The notes beneath the pieces were generated by a model. That model was not told the origin of the DNA. It made no database searches and was given only the letters and a program-made list of their open reading frames with translations. Source: Ramlibacter paludis (GTDB taxonomy: Bacteria; Pseudomonadota; Gammaproteobacteria; Burkholderiales; Burkholderiaceae_C). Taken from it: a stretch of 64,000 bases of DNA. Positions 1 through 7,624 of the stretch are shown in pieces (position 1 is the first letter of the stretch; every line of letters begins with the position of its first letter). Location of the stretch: assembly GCF_022012305.1 (NCBI RefSeq), contig NZ_JAKLTM010000002.1, positions 310,001 through 374,000 of the forward strand, given 5' to 3'. The position numbers and the translations under genes were made by a program.

Positions 1-258
1 CAGCGCGCCCATGGGCGCGCCGCACAGCACGGTGGCCAGCTGCACCAGCCGGTCGTAGTCGTCGTCGGGATCGGTGTCGAGGATGCCGAAGGCACGCAGG
101 TCGGCCAGCCGCTGCGCTTCGTCGGGCGGCTGCAGCGCCGCGGTGTAGAGCCAGGCGGTGCGCTCGGCCGGCGATGGCCGGCGCGGTGCGGAAATCGGGG
201 CGTCCAGCAGCGCCGGCGCGGCGTCGGCCAGGGCGGAGCTGGGGTGTACTGCGGCCAT
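1..258 (-). CDS. GAF-domain signalling protein, N-terminus only (runs off left edge)
   Basis: Eighty-six codons are open from an ATG at 258 to the window edge. Around residues 50-86 the translation reads LADLRAFGILDT, then a DDYDRLVQLA stretch and CGAPMGAL. This is the opening of the GAF family that precedes histidine-kinase or GGDEF output modules (family pattern: L..LGILDT.PE..FDRI..LA). The output domain lies outside the window, so kinase and diguanylate cyclase cannot be told apart. The gene starts 13 bp after the stop of the FimV-like gene and is probably the last visible gene of the polysaccharide transcription unit. A GGDEF output would fit the c-di-GMP-binding repeats of the glycosyltransferase at 5425-7599, but that is inference. 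Confidence 0.6.
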   Translation of the reverse strand, partial: MAAVHPSSALADAAPALLDAPISAPRRPSPAERTAWLYTAALQPPDEAQRLADLRAFGILDTDPDDDYDRLVQLATVLCGAPMGAL

Positions 259-271
259 TGCCAGTTGCTTC

Positions 272-2203
272 CTAGTTGCGGCGGATGATGCGCTCGGAGG
301 CGACGGCCGCACTGAAGGGATCGTCGTCGTCGCCGGGCAAGGCCGCGGCGCCGGTGTGGAACGGGTCGAGCCGGGATGCGGGCGCATCCGGCGGCTCGAG
401 GGTCAGTTCCAGCGGCGCCAGTTCGCTCGGTGCGCGCTGCGCTTCGGGCGGCGCCTCCGCGGACAAGTCGAGGTCGAGGCCGAAGCGGTGGCCGCCGGCG
501 GCTTCGCCCGCTTCCTCGGCGCCCAGCCGCACCTGCTCGGGGTCTTCCGAGCGGGCCCAGGGCGCGATCGCATGGAGGTCGTCCTCGGCGCCGGCGCCGG
601 TGCCGGACTCGCGAGCCTGCGCCATGGCCAGGTCGTGCAGGAACAGCAGGTCGCGGCCGGCCTGCAGCGAATAGGCCTTGCCGGCGGGCGCCACGGTGAA
701 GAGGCTCAACTCGATGAAATCCAGCGCTTCCGGCGTGCCCCAGGCGCCGCAGATGCGCTTGACGAGGTCGGGGTAGTTCTCCAGGCCGAGCGGCGTGTTG
801 ATCTGCTCGAACTTCGGCGACTCCACGCCGAACACCTGCGCGTAGCGCTTGCGCACCTGCACCAGGCTGGCGGCATCGTCCAGGTTCACGCACAGGCGCA
901 TCAGCTCGTAGTAGGCGATCGGCGCCGGCGCGGCGCTGTCTTCCAGGTAGGTCTTGAGGATGTCCATGGCGTCGTTCCACAGCCCCAGCGAGGCCAGGAA
1001 GTCGACTTCCTCGAAGGTGGCCGACAGCGTCTCCACCCGCAGCATCGTGGCGGAGGGCGAACGCACCGGCAGCGGGGGACGCTGCACCGCCGGCGCGGGT
1101 GCGGCCGCCGGCGCCCGGCTGGCCGGGGCGCGCTGCTCCGGCGCCGGGCCGGATGCGGGCACCGGCAGCACGGGCTGGTCCACCGTTGCCGGCGCGAACG
1201 CGGCGTGGTTGGCGGCCGGTTGTTGACCTTGGCCGAGGCCATCGAGCATCGCATCGATGGGCGCGCCCGACCAGCGGCCGGAGCCGCCGCGCGCGGCGCG
1301 GTACCAGAGGAAGGCAGCGGTGGCGGCGGCCAGCGCCAGCACCAGGGCGAGCATCTGCATCGCGCGCGCGGGCACGCCGAACACGGCCGGCTGCTCCAGG
1401 TCGCGGCGCAGGGCCAGCATCTCGGACTGGGTCTGCCCCGCCACCTGCCGCAGCTGCGCCATCTCGCCTTCCAGCTGCTGCAGCGTGGCGGCCGTACGCA
1501 GGATCTGCTCGGGGCCGGCGTTGATCGCCTGCCACATCAGGGCGGCGGTGGCGCGCTCGTTGTCCCGCACCGGCGACAAGAGCGTCGAGGACACCCGCAG
1601 CAGCGTGGCCGCATCGGGCTCCCAGGCCTCCACCTGCAGGCGCGGCCCGCGCGTGGCAAGCGCAGGCTGCACTTCGCGCGTGCGCCGCTTGATGACCATG
1701 GGCGCCGCGGGCCGCGGATTCGCCACCTCCTGCGCGGCACGCACGGCGCGCGCGGCCGGCGCGCCGGCCATCTGCGTCGCCAGGGCCAGGCTGGCGCGCC
1801 CGCCCGGCTGGAAGGGCGCGGGCGGCGGATGCGCCGCGGCGAGCATCGTGGCCGAAGGCAGTTCGGGCAGCAGCGTGTAGCTGCGCGTGAGCGTGTTGCC
1901 GCAGCCCGCGCGCACCGTCACCGTGACGACGGGCTCGTCGATCGGCTGGTCGGCCTCGATGCGGACCCGGCGCGCCGAGCCCTGCCCCACCAGCGCGGCG
2001 CGCACCTGCGCGGCGCTCACGCGGTTGTCGCCGTAGAACACGTCGGCGTAGACGCAGTCCTCCTTGCCCCCCAGCTCCAGCCCGGCCGGCACGGTCACCA
2101 TCAGGGCTTGGCCGATCCAGGCCTCGGCACGCGGATCGCCCAGCGACTGCGATGAAACACAGGTGGCGATGCCAAGTGTGGCGAGCGCAAGAAGTTTTTT
2201 CAT
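272..2203 (-). CDS. FimV-like membrane protein
   Basis: Predicted 643 aa. It has an N-terminal hydrophobic segment (MKKLLALATLGIATCVSSQS) and a small folded region at residues 25-115. A short predicted coiled coil lies at about 240-272 (LQQLEGEMAQLRQ...) and one membrane segment at about 281-302. A Pro/Ala linker and a C-terminal helical, TPR-like domain (about 395-560) follow. This order (secreted beta-rich N-terminus, coiled coil, TM, acidic linker, helical C-terminus) is that of FimV/HubP proteins, which organise cell poles and type IV pili. The LysM signature is not obvious, so the assignment is by architecture. The ATG at 2203 was chosen because the open upstream frame overlaps the preceding lipoprotein gene and lacks a signal sequence. 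It lies 77 bp after that gene. The role in this locus is unknown; it may localise the export machinery. Confidence 0.6.
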   Translation of the reverse strand: MKKLLALATLGIATCVSSQSLGDPRAEAWIGQALMVTVPAGLELGGKEDCVYADVFYGDNRVSAAQVRAALVGQGSARRVRIEADQPIDEPVVTVTVRAGCGNTLTRSYTLLPELPSATMLAAAHPPPAPFQPGGRASLALATQMAGAPAARAVRAAQEVANPRPAAPMVIKRRTREVQPALATRGPRLQVEAWEPDAATLLRVSSTLLSPVRDNERATAALMWQAINAGPEQILRTAATLQQLEGEMAQLRQVAGQTQSEMLALRRDLEQPAVFGVPARAMQMLALVLALAAATAAFLWYRAARGGSGRWSGAPIDAMLDGLGQGQQPAANHAAFAPATVDQPVLPVPASGPAPEQRAPASRAPAAAPAPAVQRPPLPVRSPSATMLRVETLSATFEEVDFLASLGLWNDAMDILKTYLEDSAAPAPIAYYELMRLCVNLDDAASLVQVRKRYAQVFGVESPKFEQINTPLGLENYPDLVKRICGAWGTPEALDFIELSLFTVAPAGKAYSLQAGRDLLFLHDLAMAQARESGTGAGAEDDLHAIAPWARSEDPEQVRLGAEEAGEAAGGHRFGLDLDLSAEAPPEAQRAPSELAPLELTLEPPDAPASRLDPFHTGAAALPGDDDDPFSAAVASERIIRRN

Positions 2204-2265
2204 GTCCTTACGCACTGTAAGAAGCTCGGCAGAAACGACCCTGTCGGAATCGTCGCGCAACCCGT

Positions 2266-2281
2266 GTAGGACCCGGCCTAC
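2266..2281. repeat. 16-bp interrupted palindrome GTAGGAC...GCCTAC, copy 1
   Basis: GTAGG-N6-CCTAC lies at the 3' end of the lipoprotein gene, just before the FimV-like gene. It matches 13 of 16 bases of the palindrome at 13206-13221 upstream of wecB. The three differing bases all fall in the spacer. It could be a protein-binding site or a small RNA hairpin. Confidence 0.4.
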
Positions 2282-3108
2282 TACTGCTGTTGGGCGGAGC
2301 GCAGGCCCTGGACCAGCTGCGGCGACACGTAGCGCGGCCCCTCGAACAGGTAGATCGGATAACCCGCGTAGGTCGCCAGCTGCGGCTTCAACTCCTCCAG
2401 CGTCGCGGGCCGGAAGCCACCGCCCACCTGCGGCCGGAAGGCTTCCGCGATCACCCGCACGCGCTCCTTGCCCAGTTGCCGCGTGAGCGCCTTGATGTAG
2501 TCGACCGCCACGTAGGGTTCGCGCGCGTGCACGCCGACACCGTCCTGGAAGAACACGCCGACGTCCTTCGGCAGCCACTTGGCGAGGCTGCCGGCCAGTT
2601 CGTTCGGGCCGACGTTGGCGCTGTCGTACACGCTGATCCACAGCGGGCGCGGCAGCTTGGCCAGCAGCGGGCCCAGCTTGGGCGCCTCGGTCCAGGTCGG
2701 GTCGATCTCGATCGGGAAGTACCAGCCCGCCACCTTGACCGGCGGCGGCGTCTTGGCCACCTGCTCGGAGAGCGTCACCAGGCCTTCGATGTCGCCGCGC
2801 GCGCCGCGCTCGTCGAACTTGCCGGCCAGGCCGACGATGACCTCCTGCGCCCAGGGCTGCGCCGCGATGTTCTGCCAGTCCGGCATCTTCTCGCCGGCCG
2901 GCAGGCTGGTGCCGCCGATGAAGGCCGTGCCGTCGACCACGGTCCACTGCACCAGCAGGCGCCGCACGCCCAGGCGTTGCCAGTCGCCTTTCGGTTCGGT
3001 GGTGGCGTTGTCGATCTGCCAGACCACGCCCTCGATGGGCGGGACCGTGGCGGCGCAGCCGGCCAGCAGCGCCGCAGCCGCCAGCAGGCCCGGAAGGAAC
3101 TTGCCCAT
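2281..3108 (-). CDS. Lipoprotein of the polysaccharide locus, possible (beta/alpha)-barrel glycosidase-like
   Basis: Predicted 275 aa with a lipoprotein signal: MGKFLPGLLAAAALLAGC, lipobox LAGC with the acylated Cys at residue 18. The mature part has alternating strand/helix segments such as RRLLVQWT, VKVAGWYFPIEID, PLWISVYDS, VGVFFQDGVG, VRVIAEAF and YPIYLFEGP. This looks like a small TIM-barrel glycosidase-type domain, with acidic residues at strand ends (EID, DS, QDG, EAF, FEG). I cannot name the family with certainty. The ATG at 3108 is one base after the stop of the NfrA-like gene, so translation is probably coupled. A periplasm-facing lipoprotein here could trim or bind the exported polymer, much as dedicated hydrolases do in cellulose (BcsZ) and PNAG (PgaB) loci. 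That role is inferred from position. Confidence 0.6.
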   Translation of the reverse strand: MGKFLPGLLAAAALLAGCAATVPPIEGVVWQIDNATTEPKGDWQRLGVRRLLVQWTVVDGTAFIGGTSLPAGEKMPDWQNIAAQPWAQEVIVGLAGKFDERGARGDIEGLVTLSEQVAKTPPPVKVAGWYFPIEIDPTWTEAPKLGPLLAKLPRPLWISVYDSANVGPNELAGSLAKWLPKDVGVFFQDGVGVHAREPYVAVDYIKALTRQLGKERVRVIAEAFRPQVGGGFRPATLEELKPQLATYAGYPIYLFEGPRYVSPQLVQGLRSAQQQ

Positions 3109-3109
3109 T

Positions 3110-5407
3110 TCAGTAATTGAGGAGCGTGTTGAAGAACAAGCCCTTCATGCGGTCGTCGCCGCTCAGGCGGGCGCGGTACTGCAAGGTCACGTCCCAGTAG
3201 GAGCGCGGGGCGTTGTAGACGTCGTCGCGGAACCAGCGGCGCAGGCTCACGCCGGGGCCGATGCCCGACGCGGTCTTGGCCGAGGCATCGTCCGAGTTGT
3301 ACTCGGCGCCGACGAACAGGTGCGGGAAGACCACCGTCTTGCCGTCGTCGCTGACCACGTAGCTGCGCCCGAACAGGCCCTGCGCGATGCCGTAGGTGGT
3401 GCCGGCCTCCAGGTAGTGGCCCGCTTCCGCATAGAGCTGCGTGGTCCACCACGAGGCGCGGTCGACCCGCAGGTCGGTGCCGCGGTCCCAGGACCAGCCG
3501 ATCTGCGCCAGCCAGTCGCCGTCGATGTTGGGGCCGAACACGCGGCTGAAGGAGAGCACCAGGTTCTGCGCACTGAACGGCTTGTAGCGCGCGCCCACGG
3601 CGCCGACGAAGCTGTCGCCGCCGCTGAAGCCGGTGCTGTTGCCGTTGTCCAGCGTGATGAAGCCGCGCGCGAACAGCTCGACGAACTCGCCGTTGCGGTA
3701 GCCCCAGGGCCGGTAGTAGACCTCGGCGCCGGCCTGCGTGGTGCGCTCGTTGACCGGGCCGCCCGTCAGGCCGAAGCCGGGGAGCACGCCCGCGCCGTTG
3801 CGCGAGGTGAGCGAAGCCAGCACGCCCCACTTGCGCGACACGTCCGCCACGGTGCGGCGGGTGTCGTACAGCATCTGCGGCTCCATCTTCAGCTGCAGGC
3901 CGTTGGCCGCATCGATGGCGCGCTTGAAGTACGCGACGGCCTCGTCGTCGTGCTTGCTGTGCATGGCGGCGTAACCCGCGTCCAGCAGCGACGTGGGCGG
4001 CAGGCCGCCGGCGGCATCGGCCGCGCCGAAGGCCTGGCGCGCGCCTTCGGCATCGCCCATGCGCGTGGACAGGTAGGCCATGTCCAGGCGGGTCTGCGGC
4101 GTCTGCGTGCCTTCCGGCGCGGACGCGAGCAGCGCGCGCGCCTCGCGGGCGCGGCCCAGGTCGGCCAGCAGGCCCGCGGCCGTGGCGGTCGGCAGGCCGC
4201 CCACGCGCAGCGCCTCTTCGGCATCGGCGTTGGCGCCGGGCGTGTCGCCCAGGCGGCGGCGGATGGTCGCACGCTGCGCCAGGACGGTCGCATCGGGCGC
4301 GCCGCCCAGTTGCAGGGCGGTGGTCGCTGCGCGGTCGGCTTCGGCGTACTCGTTGTTGGCCAGCGCCGCGCTCATGAGCAGCAACTGCCAGTCGCGCTGC
4401 GCGGGCGCCGCCGCCGTCGCCAGGCGGGCCTGGTCGAGGGCGCGCGTGTAGTCGCGGGCCTGCATCGCGGCATAGCCTGCGGTGGCGTTGACGAAACCGG
4501 GCAGCGCCGGCAGCGCGGCCGCCTGCAGCGAGCAGGTCTGCGCCGCGTCGACATTGCTGCAGTCGATGCCGGGCGCGCGCAGCGCGAAGGCCGGCGCAGT
4601 GCGCGAGGCCTGCTGGCGGCGCGCGAGCTCGCGCCGGGGGGCCGCGTCGTTGTCGGTTTCCGGCAGCGGCTGCAGCGCGGCGAGCGCACGGCCGCCGTCG
4701 CCCTGCGCCAGGGCGAGGTCGGCGGCCAGCAGGCGCAACTGGCGTTGCATCGCCGGCGTCAGCCCGCGTTGCGTGAGGGCCCGGTCGATGTCGGCGGTGG
4801 CGTCCGCGGGGCGGTTCAACCCCTGGCGCGCATAGGCGCGCAGCGCCAGCGGCGCGGCGCTATCCGGCAGCAGCGCGAGGGTCTCGCCGGCCACGCGGTC
4901 GGCGTCGGCGTAGCGGGAGTCGCGCAGCAGCGCGTGCACCAGCACAAGCCGGTAGCCCGCGTTCTCCGGCGCCAGCGCCACGGCCTGCGTGCCGCTCGTG
5001 ATCGCGCCCTTGACGTCGCCCGCGGCCAAGGCCTTGTACATGGCGTCGCCCGCTCCCTGCGCCCGCACGCGGCCGAAGTCGGCGCGGGCGCGTGCCAGCG
5101 CCGCGTCGTCGCCCTTGACGGCGGCGGCGCGCGCCAGTGACTGCTCGGCGGCGTCCGACTGGCCATTGGCCAGCTGTGCCTGCGCCAGCAGCAGCCACCA
5201 GTCACGGCGGTTGGGATTGATCTGCACCGCGCGCTGCGCGGCCTCCACTGCCGCCGCGTAGTCGCGGCGGGCGTAGGCCTTGTAGCCGGCGTCGGCTGCG
5301 CTATTGGCAGCCTGGGTGCCGCGCGCGGCCGGGGCAGCGGACGCGCAGGAGGAAGCAAGCGCCAGCACGGCGGCAAGCGCCAGCGCTTTTCGTTGTTGTT
5401 GTGTCAT
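3110..5407 (-). CDS. nfrA: NfrA-like TPR outer-membrane polysaccharide export protein
   Basis: Predicted 765 aa. A signal peptide (about residues 1-25, cleavage near CASA|AP) is followed by many degenerate TPR repeats to about residue 530; examples are AGYKAYARRDYAAAVEAAQR and AGYAAMHSKHDDEAVAYFKR. The C-terminal domain of about 230 aa is rich in aromatic, alternating beta segments and ends in aromatic residues (LLNY). This layout, and C-terminal features such as GAEVYYRPWGYRNGEFVELF, resemble NfrA of Escherichia coli, the outer-membrane receptor of phage N4, which works with NfrB in export of a surface glycan. The general plan is shared with BcsC and PgaA. It lies 17 bp downstream of the NfrB-like gene. 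It should form the TPR scaffold and outer-membrane pore for the polymer. Confidence 0.75.
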   Translation of the reverse strand: MTQQQRKALALAAVLALASSCASAAPAARGTQAANSAADAGYKAYARRDYAAAVEAAQRAVQINPNRRDWWLLLAQAQLANGQSDAAEQSLARAAAVKGDDAALARARADFGRVRAQGAGDAMYKALAAGDVKGAITSGTQAVALAPENAGYRLVLVHALLRDSRYADADRVAGETLALLPDSAAPLALRAYARQGLNRPADATADIDRALTQRGLTPAMQRQLRLLAADLALAQGDGGRALAALQPLPETDNDAAPRRELARRQQASRTAPAFALRAPGIDCSNVDAAQTCSLQAAALPALPGFVNATAGYAAMQARDYTRALDQARLATAAAPAQRDWQLLLMSAALANNEYAEADRAATTALQLGGAPDATVLAQRATIRRRLGDTPGANADAEEALRVGGLPTATAAGLLADLGRAREARALLASAPEGTQTPQTRLDMAYLSTRMGDAEGARQAFGAADAAGGLPPTSLLDAGYAAMHSKHDDEAVAYFKRAIDAANGLQLKMEPQMLYDTRRTVADVSRKWGVLASLTSRNGAGVLPGFGLTGGPVNERTTQAGAEVYYRPWGYRNGEFVELFARGFITLDNGNSTGFSGGDSFVGAVGARYKPFSAQNLVLSFSRVFGPNIDGDWLAQIGWSWDRGTDLRVDRASWWTTQLYAEAGHYLEAGTTYGIAQGLFGRSYVVSDDGKTVVFPHLFVGAEYNSDDASAKTASGIGPGVSLRRWFRDDVYNAPRSYWDVTLQYRARLSGDDRMKGLFFNTLLNY

Positions 5408-5424
5408 GGTCTCTCATCACGTGA

Positions 5425-7599
5425 TTACGTGGGTTGGGCTGCGGGCTTGCCAAAGAAGCCGCCCCGCACGTGCCCCGGCTGGGCCTCGGCACGCGCGAAG
5501 ATGCTTCTCTGTTCCTGGACCACCTGTTCGACCATTTCGCGCGGGATCACCCTGCGCTCCACCAGGTAGTCACCGATCCTGCCGTGCTGGGCCGGCTTGT
5601 AGTCGCGCATCGCTTCCTCGTACTGGTCCTGCCGCAGCAGGCCCCGTTCGATCAGCATGTCTCCCAGCAGCGGCCCGCTCGGGACCGCCGGCGCCTTGGA
5701 ATCCGTGTCGCCTTCGCGCAGCAGCCGCAGGGCCACGGCCAGCTCGCCTTCGCGGGCGATGCGCTGCACCGGCTCCTCGCCGATGGCGGCCGTGATGTCG
5801 GCCAGCGCTTCGGGCGTCAGCGGGCTGGTCACCGCCAGGATGGGACGGTTGTTCTTGTTGCGGCCCATGTGCACCGCGCGGTGCCGCACGGCGAGCTCCG
5901 GCGGCATGTCCTTGGCGTGGGCGCGCACCAGGTCGGCGGTGAGATGCGCCCGCGGCAAGTCGGCCTGGTAGGCGATGGCTTCGGCCAGCGTCTCCTCGTC
6001 CAGCCAGCCGTTGGACACCAGCACGCGGCCGAGCGGCGTGTCGCTGCTCGCCTGCTTGTCCAGCGCGCGCTGCAGGGTGCCCTGCTCCACGGCGTTCCAG
6101 GACTGCAGCAGTTCGCCCAGGCGCTGGCGGCGGCGCGCCAGCTGGGTGCTGCTCGGGAATTCGTGCGCGGTCTTGTCCCAGGCCAGGCGGTTGCCCTTGA
6201 ACAGGTAGCCCAGGTACATGCGCCAGGCGCGGGCCACCGCCATGCAGTTGACGAAGTTGCCCACCACCATGCGTGGCAGCGCCATCAGCCCGTGCTCCCA
6301 GCCGTACAGCACGGAGGTGAAGTACACCCGGTGTGCGGCCCGCAGCGCGAGGAAGAAGGCGTTGATGTAGATCATCTTGCGCCAGATGCTGCCCTCGGAG
6401 AACAGCGAGGGGTAGTAGGCGTGCCACCAGCCGGTCGCGAGGCCGACGTGGAAGATGATGAAGTGCGCCACCAGGATGTACGCGAAGATGCTCACGAAGG
6501 AGGTGAGCACGCCCTTGCGGTCGTGCAGCAGCAGGTAGCGCGCCGCCGTGGTGCGGCCCTGCCACTTGATCTGTTCCCAGCTTTGCAGGCCGATGCCCAG
6601 AACCCAGCGCGCCTTCTGCCGGTAGGCCTGGCGGAAGTTGTCGGGGAAGTACTCGCGCACGCACAGCGGCATTTCCAGCAGCAGCTCGCGCGGCTGCTTG
6701 CGGCCCCAGGCCGTGCGGCTGATGTGGAAGGTGACCGGGAACACGCCGAAGATCGACGTCATGCCCAGCTGCGACAGCCGCATGCCCACGTCGTAGTCCT
6801 CGGTGAGGCTGTCGACGTTGAAGGGCTTGTTGCGGGTCGAGCCGACCAGTCCCAGCAGCGCCTTGCGCGAGAAGCAGGTGCCGACGCCCGCGGACGGCAC
6901 CATGCCCGAGACGCTTTCGCGCACCACCATTTCCTTGGCGTGGCTCTCGGCGAATTCGTCCATGTAGGTGCCGGCCACGAGCTCGTACCACTCGCGCTCC
7001 AGCGAAGCCACCGGCAGCTGGATCATGTCCTTGCGCGGCAGCAGGTAGTTGAAGAACTTCAGCTCCAGCGGATGCAGCACGTCCTCGCTGTCATGCAGCA
7101 CGACGCCGGCGAATTCGACGTTCTGCTCGCGCTCGTAGTCGAAGATCGCCGCCACCACCGCGTTCAGGCAGTCGGCCTTGCTGGTCGGCCCCGGATGCGG
7201 CACCTCCACGCGCTGCACCTGCGGGAAGCGCCGCACCATCTTGTCGGCCTCGTCGATGGTGGGTTGGTCGTTCGGGTAGGTGCCGATGAAGAGCCGGTAG
7301 TTCCGGTACTCCATGACCTCCACCAGGTTCTGCACCATGGAGGCGATCACGTCGCTCTCCTGCCAGGCCGGCACCATGATGGCGATCGGCTGCTCGGTGC
7401 GCTCGCGCAGCATGTCGGCCGTGAGCTGCCGGTACTGCGCGCTGCGCTCGACCTTGGCGCGGCGGAAGATCCGCCGCGTCCAGTACCAGAGGTCGATGAA
7501 CATGTCGTCGAGCGACGAGACGAAGATCACCAGCGCCAGGATGGCCGCCAGCACCTCCAGCCCGGAGTTGTACTCCGCAATCAATAGATCCCAGTTCAT
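5425..7599 (-). CDS. nfrB: NfrB-like inner-membrane glycosyltransferase with c-di-GMP-binding (MshEN) repeats
   Basis: Predicted 724 aa and clearly homologous to E. coli NfrB by shared motifs: an N-terminal membrane helix (about 15-32), YRLFIGTYPNDQPT (101-114), PGPTSKADCLN (137-147), the GT2 acidic motif HDSED (169-173), SAGVGTCFSR (236-245), SLTEDYD (264-270) and QKARW (328-332, Q-x-x-R-W type). Membrane helices follow at about 370-450, and AWDKTAHEFPS (473-483) lines up with NfrB's AWDKTTHDFPS. The C-terminus carries four 24-residue MshEN-type motifs, starting at 493 (RLGELL), 522 (PLGRVLVSNG), 644 (LLGDMLIERG) and 674 (RIGDYLVERR). Motifs of this type bind c-di-GMP, and E. coli NfrB is reported to be c-di-GMP dependent. 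The ATG at 7599 has a GAGGT ribosome site. The enzyme probably polymerises a UDP-sugar, plausibly UDP-ManNAc from WecB, and extrudes it. Confidence 0.88.
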   Translation of the reverse strand: MNWDLLIAEYNSGLEVLAAILALVIFVSSLDDMFIDLWYWTRRIFRRAKVERSAQYRQLTADMLRERTEQPIAIMVPAWQESDVIASMVQNLVEVMEYRNYRLFIGTYPNDQPTIDEADKMVRRFPQVQRVEVPHPGPTSKADCLNAVVAAIFDYEREQNVEFAGVVLHDSEDVLHPLELKFFNYLLPRKDMIQLPVASLEREWYELVAGTYMDEFAESHAKEMVVRESVSGMVPSAGVGTCFSRKALLGLVGSTRNKPFNVDSLTEDYDVGMRLSQLGMTSIFGVFPVTFHISRTAWGRKQPRELLLEMPLCVREYFPDNFRQAYRQKARWVLGIGLQSWEQIKWQGRTTAARYLLLHDRKGVLTSFVSIFAYILVAHFIIFHVGLATGWWHAYYPSLFSEGSIWRKMIYINAFFLALRAAHRVYFTSVLYGWEHGLMALPRMVVGNFVNCMAVARAWRMYLGYLFKGNRLAWDKTAHEFPSSTQLARRRQRLGELLQSWNAVEQGTLQRALDKQASSDTPLGRVLVSNGWLDEETLAEAIAYQADLPRAHLTADLVRAHAKDMPPELAVRHRAVHMGRNKNNRPILAVTSPLTPEALADITAAIGEEPVQRIAREGELAVALRLLREGDTDSKAPAVPSGPLLGDMLIERGLLRQDQYEEAMRDYKPAQHGRIGDYLVERRVIPREMVEQVVQEQRSIFARAEAQPGHVRGGFFGKPAAQPT

Positions 7600-7624
7600 C
7601 TCAGACCTCTACTGCTTCGATACC

